A stretch of 24,768 nt of DNA from a bacterium UBA2219 (lineage in GTDB: Bacteria > Desulfobacterota > Deferrimicrobia > Deferrimicrobiales > Deferrimicrobiaceae). The number at the start of each line of letters is the position of its first letter. Within the stretch, counting starts at the first letter, position 1. This document shows positions 1-7,229 of the stretch, one piece after another. The position numbers and the translations under genes were made by a program. The DNA lies in the NCBI GenBank assembly GCA_002327765.1, contig DCUH01000119.1:1-24768 (forward strand), written 5' to 3'. Under the pieces are notes generated by a model. It was not told the DNA's origin. It saw nothing but the letters and a program-made list of their open reading frames with translations, and did not search any database.

Positions 1-3
1 TTT

Positions 4-53
4 AGCCTTCAGCCTTCAGCCTTTCAATTTTGGCAGGGGAGGGTCCTTTGCCA
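4..53 (+). repeat. 7-bp tandem repeat followed by a hairpin
   Basis: The heptamer AGCCTTC occurs at 4-10 and 11-17, with a one-base variant (AGCCTTT) at 18-24. It is followed by an inverted repeat at 31-53: TGGCA pairs with TGCCA, and the next five positions pair with two G-U pairs around a GGG loop. The hairpin is followed only by ATTT, so it could be a weak terminator for a gene lying upstream of the window, or a structure around the pilin promoter. I cannot decide which. Confidence 0.35.
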
Positions 54-59
54 TTTAGT
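30..59 (+). promoter_or_regulatory. candidate sigma70 promoter for the first pseudopilin
   Basis: TTGGCA at 30-35 matches five of six bases of the -35 consensus; 18 bases later TTTAGT at 54-59 matches four of six bases of the -10 consensus. Transcription would start near 66 and give a short leader (about 66-100) that is strikingly A-rich and unstructured in an otherwise very GC-rich window, as expected for a highly translated message. No sigma54 site with proper GG-N10-GC spacing and consensus flanks was found. The call rests on motif matching alone. Confidence 0.35.
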
Positions 60-100
60 AGAGTAACAAACAGAACAAACAAAAACCAAAAGAAAGTAGT

Positions 101-688
101 ATGAAACTAAACACACTAAAGAACAACTCATCCAAGGGCTTCACCCTGATCGAAATGATCGGTGTGCTGGCCGTCATCGCCATCCTGGCGGCCGTTCTCA
201 CGCCTTACATCACCAAATACATAGACGATTCCCGGGTCGCCAAGGCCCGCAACGAGGTCCAGGTCATCGGCGGGGCCTTGACGAACTTCTACAAGGACAC
301 CGGCGTGTGGCCGAGCAGGAACGCCACGGGCGGGGCGGTCGCGTACCTCTACACGGGGACCGTAACGCCTTCCACGGCCGCCGTCTTCTCCGCCACGCCG
401 CCCGTTGTCCCGCCGGTCGCCCCCTGGACCGGCACCGGCACCTACCTCGACAACAGCCTGCTGACGAACGGCACCGGGAACGCCTACCCGCCGAACGGGG
501 ACATGCAGTGGCGGGGGCCTTACGTCGGCGGCGCCCTGCCCGTGGACCCGTGGGGGAAGCCGTACGTCGTCAACTACGCCGCCGCGGGCCCCATCTGGGT
601 GCTGTCCGCCGGCGCCAACCTGAAGGTCCAGACGGCCGTCACCGACAACGTGGTCAAGGGCGACGACATCGGGTTCCGCGTACGGTAG
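101..688 (+). CDS. GspG/MshA-like pseudopilin
   Basis: This 195-residue protein is a type IV pilin/type II pseudopilin-family subunit, probably the main fibre subunit of the cluster. It has a short basic leader, a prepilin peptidase site between G13 and F14, the conserved Glu at +5 (E18) and a following hydrophobic helix (to about residue 36) that anchors it in the inner membrane before assembly. The C-terminal part carries the GspG-type signature DPWGKPY near residue 149 and ends with a GDDIGFR stretch that resembles the Ca-binding end of GspG. The start is ATG at 101 with a weak upstream AGAAAG, but the A-rich leader should leave it open. The first codons are much more AT-rich than the rest. 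It is followed by its own terminator, unlike the other genes of the cluster, which suggests it is made in excess. Whether it builds a pilus or a secretion pseudopilus cannot be read from sequence. Confidence 0.9.
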   Translation: MKLNTLKNNSSKGFTLIEMIGVLAVIAILAAVLTPYITKYIDDSRVAKARNEVQVIGGALTNFYKDTGVWPSRNATGGAVAYLYTGTVTPSTAAVFSATPPVVPPVAPWTGTGTYLDNSLLTNGTGNAYPPNGDMQWRGPYVGGALPVDPWGKPYVVNYAAAGPIWVLSAGANLKVQTAVTDNVVKGDDIGFRVR

Positions 689-708
689 GAGAGGATGCAG
701 CCGCGACG

Positions 709-744
709 AAAAGCCGAAAGCGCAAACGCTTCGGCTTTTTTTTT
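709..744 (+). terminator. intrinsic terminator after the first pseudopilin
   Basis: AAAAGCCGAAAGCG (709-722) pairs with CGCTTCGGCTTT (727-738) leaving one bulged A and a CAAA loop, and is followed by an unbroken run of T to 744. This is a textbook Rho-independent terminator placed between the pilin and the ATPase gene. Because no clear new promoter is visible between 745 and 768, the downstream genes may depend on partial readthrough. Confidence 0.88.
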
Positions 745-768
745 AGGCGGCGGGGAAAGGTTTAGCGC

Positions 769-2472
769 ATGACGGAAACGGACGCGGGACCGAAGCCGGC
801 GGAGGCGTCCCCCCCCAGGAGCATGAAGCTGGGGGAGCGGCTGATCGATTCGGGGCTCGTCACTCCCGACCAGCTGAACCTGGCGCTGCGCGAGCAGAAG
901 AGGACGGGGGAGAGGATCGGCGAGATCCTCATCAATCTGGGGTTCGTCACCCAGGAGCAGATCTCCTCGGTCCTCGCGTCGCAGGCCGGCGTCGCCTTCG
1001 TGCAGCTCGACAGCTACCTCATCGAGCCGTCGGCGCTCAAGACGGTGCCCGAGGCGCTGGCCCGCCGGCACAAGCTGATCCCCATCCTCCTCGAGCCGCC
1101 CAAGCTGACCATCGCGCTGGCCAACGTCTTCGACATGGTCGCGATCGACGAGGTGCAGCGCGTCACGGGGTACGTGGTCGACGCGGTCTCCGCAACCGAG
1201 AGCGGCATCGCGGGCGCGATCGACCAGTACTACGCCGGCGGCGTCTCCTTCGAGGAGATCGTCCAGAAGTCGATCCGGCAGGTGGAGGCGGGTCGTTTGT
1301 CCGAGGCGGACATGGCGGCGGGGGCCCCCATCATCCGGCTCGTCGACCAGGTCTTCCTCTCCGCGGTGAACGACGGCGCGACGGACATCCACATGGAGCC
1401 GGAGGAGCGGATCTTCCGGCTCCGGTACCGCATCGACGGGAAGCTGCGGATGGGGCCGTCCCTCCCCAAGATCCTGCAGCCGGCGGTCACCGCCCGCGTG
1501 AAGATCCTCTCTTCCATGAACATCGCGGAGACGCGGCTGCCGCAGGACGGGAAGATCAACTTCTACTACGGGAAGAAGAAGATCGACCTGCGCGTCTCCA
1601 CGCTGCCCACGGTGCACGGGGAGAACATCGTCCTGCGCGTCCTCGACAAGTCGAAGCTGGTCCTGGGGCTGGAGACGCTGGGCTTCGACGAGAACACCCT
1701 GGCGCGCCTGCGCAAGGCGATCGAGAGCCGCAACGGCATCGTGACCGTGTGCGGCCCGACCGGGTCCGGGAAGACGACGACCCTGTACTCCGCGCTCGCC
1801 TACATCAACAACGTGGACCGCAGCATTGTCACGCTGGAGGACCCGGTGGAGTACGAGCTGCCGGTCATCCGGCAGGTCCAGATCAACGTGAAAGCGGGGC
1901 TCACCTTCTCCACGGGGCTGCGGTCGATCCTCCGCCACGACCCCGACGTCATCCTCGTGGGCGAGATGCGGGATGCCGAGACGGTCGAGCTGGCCATCCG
2001 GGCGGCCCTCACCGGCCACCTCGTCTTCTCCACCCTGCACACGAACGACGCCGCCGGCGCGATCCCGCGGCTGATCAATATGGGTCAGGAGCCGTTCCTC
2101 GTGGCGTCTTCCCTGCGGGCGATCATCGGACAGGCCCTGCTGCGCCTCAACTGCGCGGCGTGCCGCGAGGAGTACGAGCCGTCGCCCGACATCCTGGCGC
2201 GCGCGGGGCTTTCCCCCGACGAGGTGCGCGGCCGGGTGCAGCGGGGGAACGGTTGCCCGCAGTGCGGCCAGACGGGGTACCGCGGCCGCGTGGGCGTGTA
2301 CGAGTTGATGGAGGTGACGCCGGAGATCTCCCGGATGGTGATGCGGCGGGCGAACGCCCGGGAGCTGCTCGAGGCCGCGATGGCGGAGGGGATGACCACG
2401 ATGCGGCAGGACGGGATCGCGAAGGCGTTGCGGGGGTTGACTACGCTGGAGGAAGTGGTCCAGCTGACGTAA
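769..2472 (+). CDS. type IV pilus/type II secretion assembly ATPase (PilB/GspE/MshE family)
   Basis: This 567-residue hexameric ATPase drives insertion of pilin subunits at the cytoplasmic face of the inner membrane. Residues 20-73 form an MshEN-type domain with the repeated RL/LG...L..GLV...QL...L..Q pattern, which in MshE-type ATPases binds cyclic di-GMP. The core has Walker A GPTGSGKT at 329-336, Walker B VILVGE at 394-399 with the following MRD, and the zinc tetracysteine motif C462/C465/C496/C499 seen in extension ATPases and absent from PilT retraction ATPases. The start ATG at 769 has a GGGGAAAGG ribosome binding site a few bases upstream. It lies directly before the PilC/GspF platform gene, its usual partner. 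Length is normal for PilB/GspE. The MSHA-like neighbourhood favours MshE over GspE. Confidence 0.95.
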   Translation: MTETDAGPKPAEASPPRSMKLGERLIDSGLVTPDQLNLALREQKRTGERIGEILINLGFVTQEQISSVLASQAGVAFVQLDSYLIEPSALKTVPEALARRHKLIPILLEPPKLTIALANVFDMVAIDEVQRVTGYVVDAVSATESGIAGAIDQYYAGGVSFEEIVQKSIRQVEAGRLSEADMAAGAPIIRLVDQVFLSAVNDGATDIHMEPEERIFRLRYRIDGKLRMGPSLPKILQPAVTARVKILSSMNIAETRLPQDGKINFYYGKKKIDLRVSTLPTVHGENIVLRVLDKSKLVLGLETLGFDENTLARLRKAIESRNGIVTVCGPTGSGKTTTLYSALAYINNVDRSIVTLEDPVEYELPVIRQVQINVKAGLTFSTGLRSILRHDPDVILVGEMRDAETVELAIRAALTGHLVFSTLHTNDAAGAIPRLINMGQEPFLVASSLRAIIGQALLRLNCAACREEYEPSPDILARAGLSPDEVRGRVQRGNGCPQCGQTGYRGRVGVYELMEVTPEISRMVMRRANARELLEAAMAEGMTTMRQDGIAKALRGLTTLEEVVQLT

Positions 2473-2483
2473 AGGGGGCGGAT

Positions 2484-3695
2484 TTGGCGCGGTTCGAGTA
2501 CAGCGCCGTGGACGACTACGGCAAGACGGCGCGGGGGACGATCTCCTCCACGGACCAGAACAGCCTGCGAGGGGCTCTCGCCGGCATGGGCCTCTACCTC
2601 GTCTCCGCCCGGCAGGTCGAGGAGGACGGCGGCCGCGCCCTCTTCCGGAAGCAGGTCGGGCGCGCCGACCTGATCGAGCTCACCTACCACCTGCACACGC
2701 TCATCGGGGCGGGGGTCCCCCTGATGAGCGCCCTCTCGGATGTGGCCGACCAGGCAGGCAACGCGGGGTTCCAGGAGGTGCTGCGCGACGTCCGGCGCAA
2801 CGTCCAGTCCGGCGTCTCGCTCTCGGGGGCGTTCGCCCTCCACGGGGACGTCTTCCCGGAGGTCTTCGTCGCCATCATCCGGTCGGGCGAGGCCACGGGG
2901 AACCTGGAGGGCGTTCTCAAGGACCTGCACCGCTTCCTGTCCTGGCAGGAGGAGCTCGGCAAGACCATCCGCCAGGCGACCTATTACCCCGCGACGATCG
3001 TCACCCTGGTCCTGGGTCTGATCGTCCTCCTCTTCACCTTCGTCTTCCCCCGCTTCCTCTCGGTCTTCCAGGGGGCGGTCGCCGACCTGCCGCTCCCGAC
3101 ACGGATCGTGATCGCGATCAGCGGGTTCTTCCGGGATTACGGCCCCTGGATGGCGCTCGGCCTCGCCCTGGCGGTCGTGTTCCTGCGGCTGTACGGCCGC
3201 ACGGAGGCGGGGCGGCTGCGGATCGACGGCTGGAAATTGAAGATCCCGCTGGCCGGCGACGTGATCCGCTCCATCGAGATGAGCCAGTTCGCTCATTTCA
3301 CCGCCTCGCTGTTCCGGGCCGGCGTCGAGATGACGCAGACGCTCGCCGTGGTGGAGAAGGTGATCGGCAACCGGGTCATCGCGGAAGTCGTCCGCAGGGC
3401 GCGCGAGGAGCTGATCGCGGGGGGAGGGCTCTCCGTGGCGCTGCACAAGTCCGGCGAGTTCCCCCCGATGGTCATCCGGATGGTCTCGGCGGGGGAGTCG
3501 TCGGGGAATCTCGACGCGACGCTCGAGAACGTCGCGTCGTTCTACGACCGGGAGGTGCCGGCGACCGTCAAGAAGGCCTTCGCCATCCTGGAGCCCGCGA
3601 TGACGCTCCTGCTGGCGGTCGTGGTCATGGGCACGGCGCTCTCCTTCTTCCTCGCCCTCTACAAGATGGTGGGCGCGATGGGAGCAGGCAGGTGA
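2484..3695 (+). CDS. inner-membrane platform protein (PilC/GspF/MshG family)
   Basis: A 403-residue polytopic inner-membrane protein on which the assembly ATPase acts. It begins with the family's typical F-Y-S-A-V-D pattern, followed by two related cytoplasmic T2SSF domains and three membrane segments at roughly residues 168-195, 221-238 and 360-395. The motif GESSGNLDATLENVASFYDRE in the second repeat (start of repeat two near residue 335) and GEATGNLEGVLKDL in the first are characteristic of the family. The open frame continues far upstream to 1749, but that part overlaps the ATPase gene out of frame. I chose TTG at 2484, because AAGGGGGCG stands just before it and the family homology begins there. 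Its stop overlaps the GTG start of the next pseudopilin. Confidence 0.93.
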   Translation: MARFEYSAVDDYGKTARGTISSTDQNSLRGALAGMGLYLVSARQVEEDGGRALFRKQVGRADLIELTYHLHTLIGAGVPLMSALSDVADQAGNAGFQEVLRDVRRNVQSGVSLSGAFALHGDVFPEVFVAIIRSGEATGNLEGVLKDLHRFLSWQEELGKTIRQATYYPATIVTLVLGLIVLLFTFVFPRFLSVFQGAVADLPLPTRIVIAISGFFRDYGPWMALGLALAVVFLRLYGRTEAGRLRIDGWKLKIPLAGDVIRSIEMSQFAHFTASLFRAGVEMTQTLAVVEKVIGNRVIAEVVRRAREELIAGGGLSVALHKSGEFPPMVIRMVSAGESSGNLDATLENVASFYDREVPATVKKAFAILEPAMTLLLAVVVMGTALSFFLALYKMVGAMGAGR

Positions 3696-4522
3696 CGGCG
3701 CGCGGGGGTCGCGGCGGATTCACCCTCATCGAGGTGATCGTGGTCATCGCGGTCGTCTCGATCCTGGCGTCCATGGCGGTTCCGTACGCGGTGAAGTTCA
3801 TCGACCAGGGACGGATGGAGAGCGCGCGCAGGCAGCTCGAGCAGATCCACGACGCGATCCTGGGCGACCCCGGGGTGCCCACGGGGGGATACGTCGGCGA
3901 CATGGGCGCGATGCCGGCCTCCCTGGACCACCTGTTCGCCCGGGGTGCGCTCCCGCTCCGGAGCTACGGGACGCTGGGGGTCAAGTACGGGTGGGACGGC
4001 CCCTACGTTCGGATCGGGTACAGCGACAACGCCTTCCGGTACGACGGGTGGGGAAGGGCGCTCGTCTATTCCTCCGCCACGGGGCGGATCTACAGCCAGG
4101 GCCCGAGCACGGCCACGACGGCGGACGACATCTGGTTCCCCGCTTCCGCTTCCGCCGTGGTCCCCACGGGGCGGCTCCTCGTGAACCTGTACGTATGGTT
4201 TACGGACAACACGACGGGGCAGTACGTTCTGAACCCGCAGCCCGCGGCGTTCCCCGGGATGCAGATGGACGTGCGGATGTACTACTCCGCCAACGGGATC
4301 GAGGCGTACAGGTCCTATTCGGGGACGCCCCCGGGGACGGGGCCTCCGTACCTCTTCTCCCCGACGTCGCCCGACTCCTCGGCCCCTCTTTCCACGCACG
4401 CGGGGTTCCACGCGGTGACCGCGACGTGCACCCTCCCGCTGCACCCCCAGGCGAGCGGGCAGGCGGTGGTGTACATCCCGGGGAACAACCGGCAGACGCA
4501 GGTGAACTTGTACCTGAAGTGA
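3692..4522 (+). CDS. second GspG-like pseudopilin with C-terminal extension
   Basis: This 276-residue pseudopilin has a very short basic leader, a prepilin peptidase site between G9 and F10, Glu at +5 (E14) and a hydrophobic helix to about residue 33. Residues 100-150 contain a GspG-like segment (WDGPYVR, DGWGRAL, DDIWFP). Beyond it there are about 125 further residues rich in Tyr, Pro, Gly and Thr, probably beta-rich and exposed, which ordinary GspG proteins lack. The start is GTG at 3692, overlapping the TGA of the platform gene, with GGAGCAGG upstream, so translation is coupled. It may be a minor or tip subunit comparable in position to MshB. The function of the extension is unknown to me. 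Confidence 0.87.
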   Translation: MTARGGRGGFTLIEVIVVIAVVSILASMAVPYAVKFIDQGRMESARRQLEQIHDAILGDPGVPTGGYVGDMGAMPASLDHLFARGALPLRSYGTLGVKYGWDGPYVRIGYSDNAFRYDGWGRALVYSSATGRIYSQGPSTATTADDIWFPASASAVVPTGRLLVNLYVWFTDNTTGQYVLNPQPAAFPGMQMDVRMYYSANGIEAYRSYSGTPPGTGPPYLFSPTSPDSSAPLSTHAGFHAVTATCTLPLHPQASGQAVVYIPGNNRQTQVNLYLK

Positions 4523-4554
4523 ACGGCTGAAAGGGAAAAAGGAGAGCGACGCGC

Positions 4555-6054
4555 ATGGGCAGGATGCTGGCGGTCGAGTTCTCGCCGAAGGTGATCCGGG
4601 TGGCGGAATACCAGCCCGGGGACCGGCCGGTGCGGATCTTCCGGGCGGCCGTAGCGGAGCGTCCCGGGGGCGAGCCGGCGGCGGTGGGACAGTTCCTGCG
4701 GGAGTTCCTCGACCGGAACGGCTTCACCGCGAAGGAAGCGCTGGTGGGATACCTAGGGCCCGCCATCGACCACCGGATCCACACCATCCCGCCGGTGACG
4801 GGCGTCACGCGCGAGGAGCTGCTCCGCGGGCGGATCGCCCAGGATACGTCGATCGCCGTGGCCGAGCTCCGGGTGACGGGCGAGGTCATCGGAAAGGTGT
4901 CGGAGAAGGGGATGGAGCGGCACGAGGTGATGACGCTCTATACCCCGGAATTCGAGATCCGGCGTCTCGTCTACATCCTGGTCGAGGCCGGCCTCACCCC
5001 CGAGCGGGTGGTCTCCGTTCCGGTGGCCCTCGCGGGGCTGCATCCCGCCGACGCGGCCGACGAGCTGTGCGGCTTCCTGCACCTGGAGCCGAGCCGGTGC
5101 GTCATCTGCGTCTCGGGCGCGGGGGGGCTTCGGTTCGCGCGGGAGTTCGCCCTCAAGGGGCAGGACGGCCTGCACCATGAGCTCACCGACGGCCCGGACC
5201 TCGCGGAGCGGCTCGTCATGGAGCTCACCCGGTCGCTGCTCTATTTTCGGCAGATCTCCCAGGGCGGCGCCATCACGCGGCTTTACTGGAGCGGGGACCC
5301 GCCGACCGACGAGGCGAAGGAGCTCATCTCCGCCAGGCTCAAGCTCGACATCGGGCAGCACCCCGCGGAAAAAGAATCGGTCTTCGGGGCGGGGGTGAAG
5401 GCAAACCCCTCCGCCTTCGCCGTGCCGATCGGGATGGCGGCGGACGAGTGGGGGGTCGACCGGGTCAACCTCCTCCCCGTCAAGTTCCTCCAGCGGAAGG
5501 CGCGCAGGGGAAGCTACATCGCGCTGGCGGTCATCCTGCTCGCCTTCCTGGCGGCGAACGCCGGGCTGTTCCTCGGGCTGCGCAACGCGGAGGACCGTTA
5601 CCGCAACGTCCTGGCGAATTACGACACGGTCACCCGCAGCGTGGCCCTGCCGGAGGAGGAGACCGCCCGCTGGAGGGAGATGCGGGCCGCCCTCGGCCAC
5701 GCGGCGACGTGGGAAAAGGCGTACGCCCACTCCTTCACGAGGTGGAAGGGGCTGCTGGCCGCGCTGGGGGCGCCCGTGCCGCCCGAGATGCGGCTCCTCG
5801 CCGCCACGTTCACGCCGTCGGAGCCGGGCGCGGCCGAATCCGCCGCCGGGCGGGCCGAGGTGCGCGCGATCGTGCATTCGGGCACGCCCGCGGAGGTCCA
5901 GAGCAAGGTGAACGCCTTCCTCGCCGCGCTCCGCGCCCAGCCGGTGGTGGCGGATGCGGAGTACTCGGTCCTCGAACTCCGTCCCGCCGGGAAGGAATCC
6001 TCGGGCGGGTACGACCAGGAGTTCCTGGTCCACTTCACGATGAGGGAAAGGTAG
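4555..6054 (+). CDS. PilM-PilN fusion protein (MshI-like)
   Basis: A 499-residue protein that appears to join two assembly-platform components. Residues 1 to about 295 resemble the actin-like cytoplasmic PilM/MshI fold, beginning LAVEFSPKVIRVAEY where PilM proteins have their first nucleotide-binding strand. At 304-308 the sequence reads VNLLP, the conserved N-terminal motif of PilN with which PilM normally binds it in trans. A single membrane helix follows (about 320-342), then a periplasmic part with a coiled-coil-like stretch and an alpha/beta domain, as in PilN. Length equals PilM plus PilN, and no separate pilN gene is present before the PilO-like gene. AGGAGA at 4540-4545 supports the ATG start. 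The domain split is by eye; the PilM half is quite divergent. Confidence 0.85.
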   Translation: MGRMLAVEFSPKVIRVAEYQPGDRPVRIFRAAVAERPGGEPAAVGQFLREFLDRNGFTAKEALVGYLGPAIDHRIHTIPPVTGVTREELLRGRIAQDTSIAVAELRVTGEVIGKVSEKGMERHEVMTLYTPEFEIRRLVYILVEAGLTPERVVSVPVALAGLHPADAADELCGFLHLEPSRCVICVSGAGGLRFAREFALKGQDGLHHELTDGPDLAERLVMELTRSLLYFRQISQGGAITRLYWSGDPPTDEAKELISARLKLDIGQHPAEKESVFGAGVKANPSAFAVPIGMAADEWGVDRVNLLPVKFLQRKARRGSYIALAVILLAFLAANAGLFLGLRNAEDRYRNVLANYDTVTRSVALPEEETARWREMRAALGHAATWEKAYAHSFTRWKGLLAALGAPVPPEMRLLAATFTPSEPGAAESAAGRAEVRAIVHSGTPAEVQSKVNAFLAALRAQPVVADAEYSVLELRPAGKESSGGYDQEFLVHFTMRER

Positions 6055-6057
6055 CCG

Positions 6058-6645
6058 ATGCCGTTCGACATCTGGAAGAAGGAGGGCGTCCTTCCCGTCC
6101 TGCTCGGCCTCCTGGCGCTCGCGGCGGCGTCGTACCATTTCGCGTTCGCCCCGAAGGTCGCGAAGGTCCGCGCCCTCAAGGAGGAGATCGCCCGGAAGGA
6201 AGCGGAAGTGGCGGAGACGATGGCGCTCCGTTCGGCGGTCGAGGAATCGCGCAGGAGCGGGGAGAAAGGCTGGGACCTCAAGCTGCGTTCCTGGGAGGAG
6301 CGCGTGCCGGCTTCCCCCGAGCCCGACCGGCTTCTCGCCGAGATCGGCGAGCAGGCCGCGCGCCATCGCCTCCGGTCGTTCGCGCTGTCCGTGATCTCCG
6401 TCGAGCCCGCGGGGGGCGCCCCGCAGGCGCCGGCCGCGGAAGGCGCGGCCGCAGAGAGAGGGCGGATGCCGGAGGTCCGGTACCGGATGACCTTCCGGTC
6501 CTCCTACCGGGACCTTGCCGGATTCCTCGACGACATCCCCAGGATGCGGCGTCTCCTGTCGGTGCGGTCCGTGTCGATCAAGGGGGAGGAAGGCGCCATG
6601 GCGGCGACGGTCGAGGTCTCGGCGTGGCACCGGGGGGCGCGATGA
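6058..6645 (+). CDS. PilO/MshJ-like inner-membrane alignment protein
   Basis: A 195-residue bitopic protein with a short cytoplasmic N-terminus, one membrane helix at about residues 13-32, a charged coiled coil (about 36-66) and a C-terminal periplasmic domain. This is the PilO/GspM/MshJ architecture. PilO pairs with PilN and links the cytoplasmic ATPase complex to the secretin through the PilP-like protein. It starts three bases after the stop of the PilM-PilN fusion and its own TGA overlaps the next ATG, so these genes are translationally coupled. Sequence identity in this family is low; the call rests on architecture and position. Confidence 0.8.
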   Translation: MPFDIWKKEGVLPVLLGLLALAAASYHFAFAPKVAKVRALKEEIARKEAEVAETMALRSAVEESRRSGEKGWDLKLRSWEERVPASPEPDRLLAEIGEQAARHRLRSFALSVISVEPAGGAPQAPAAEGAAAERGRMPEVRYRMTFRSSYRDLAGFLDDIPRMRRLLSVRSVSIKGEEGAMAATVEVSAWHRGAR

Positions 6646-7187
6646 AGCCGATCCGGCAATACATGAGGGACAGGCGGGTGGCCGCCGCGCTGGCGGCGGT
6701 CGCGCTGCTGGCCGTGGGGTATCGCATGGTGCAGTCGCGCGCTGTTTCCACGCCGGGCCAGGCCGTCGAGGCGCCGCCCCCGGGGTCGGCCGCGGGAGAA
6801 CCCGCAGCGGACCGGACCGGGACGGCGGCTTCGCCGGGGGGGCGGCCGCGTCTTTCCGTCCCGGCCGGATGGTCGGGGCCGGCGTGGAACTGGGACCGGA
6901 ACCCGTTCCTTGCTCCGTCCGCCGCGGACGCGCCGGGCGCGAGCGGGCCGGCGGGCGGTGCCGCGGACGAATACGTCGCGGACCTTTCGGTTCCGAGGCT
7001 GCTGGGTACCGTGGCGGGCAAGGGGGGCGGGTCGGCGATCTTCCGGGGCGAACGGCCGGACGGCGGGGACGTCCTGGTTCCCGCGGGAGGGAGCATCGCG
7101 GGCTGGACCCTCGCGTCGGTCGAGCCGTACCGCGTGTTCCTGAAGAGAGGAAAGGAAACGAGGATCGTCGAGCTGTACCGACAGTAG
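6642..7187 (+). CDS. PilP/GspC/MshK-like periplasmic linker protein
   Basis: A 181-residue protein with one N-terminal membrane helix (about residues 12-29), a flexible Pro/Gly/Ala-rich linker (about 35-80), and a small C-terminal domain. The domain starts with the NPFL motif that typically precedes the HR/PilP fold and continues with LLGTV, a glycine turn and closing beta strands ending ELYRQ. Such domains contact the N-terminal domains of the secretin. The ATG at 6642 overlaps the stop of the PilO-like gene in an ATGA junction. No lipobox is seen, so it is membrane-anchored by its helix like GspC and MshK rather than lipidated like PilP. It lies directly before the secretin gene. Confidence 0.78.
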   Translation: MKPIRQYMRDRRVAAALAAVALLAVGYRMVQSRAVSTPGQAVEAPPPGSAAGEPAADRTGTAASPGGRPRLSVPAGWSGPAWNWDRNPFLAPSAADAPGASGPAGGAADEYVADLSVPRLLGTVAGKGGGSAIFRGERPDGGDVLVPAGGSIAGWTLASVEPYRVFLKRGKETRIVELYRQ

Positions 7188-7190
7188 GGA

Positions 7191-7208
7191 CCGCCGTCCC
7201 GGCGGCGG
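7191..7208 (+). other. intercistronic GC hairpin before the secretin
   Basis: CCGCCG at 7191-7196 can pair with CGGCGG at either 7200-7205 or 7203-7208. It sits in the only real gap inside the pilO-to-mshN run, just upstream of the AAGGAGG of the secretin gene, and has no T-run, so it is more likely to affect mRNA stability or translation than to terminate transcription. Confidence 0.3.
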
Positions 7209-7229
7209 AGACACAAGGAGGCGAAGCCG

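Noticed and set aside
36..52. Sigma54 promoter upstream of the pilin
   Set aside because: A GG-N10-GC spacing exists only with a poor -24 element (GGGGAGG), and the TGGCA that looks right is 16 bases from the GC.
574..2040. Long open frame on the minus strand across the ATPase gene
   Set aside because: Composition is Arg/Asp/His-rich as expected for the complement of a GC-rich gene, no recognisable motif, and it lies fully over a well-supported ATPase gene. The same holds for the long minus frames at 4753-7425, 13891-15825, 15991-17316 and 17411-18967.
1749..2483. Apparent N-terminal extension of the platform protein
   Set aside because: It overlaps the ATPase gene out of frame and lacks any family similarity; the family start fits TTG at 2484 with a ribosome binding site.
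5448..6641. Apparent extension of the PilP-like protein upstream
   Set aside because: It is out of frame with the PilM-PilN fusion and PilO-like genes; the ATGA junction at 6642 gives a normal membrane-anchored PilP/MshK-type protein.
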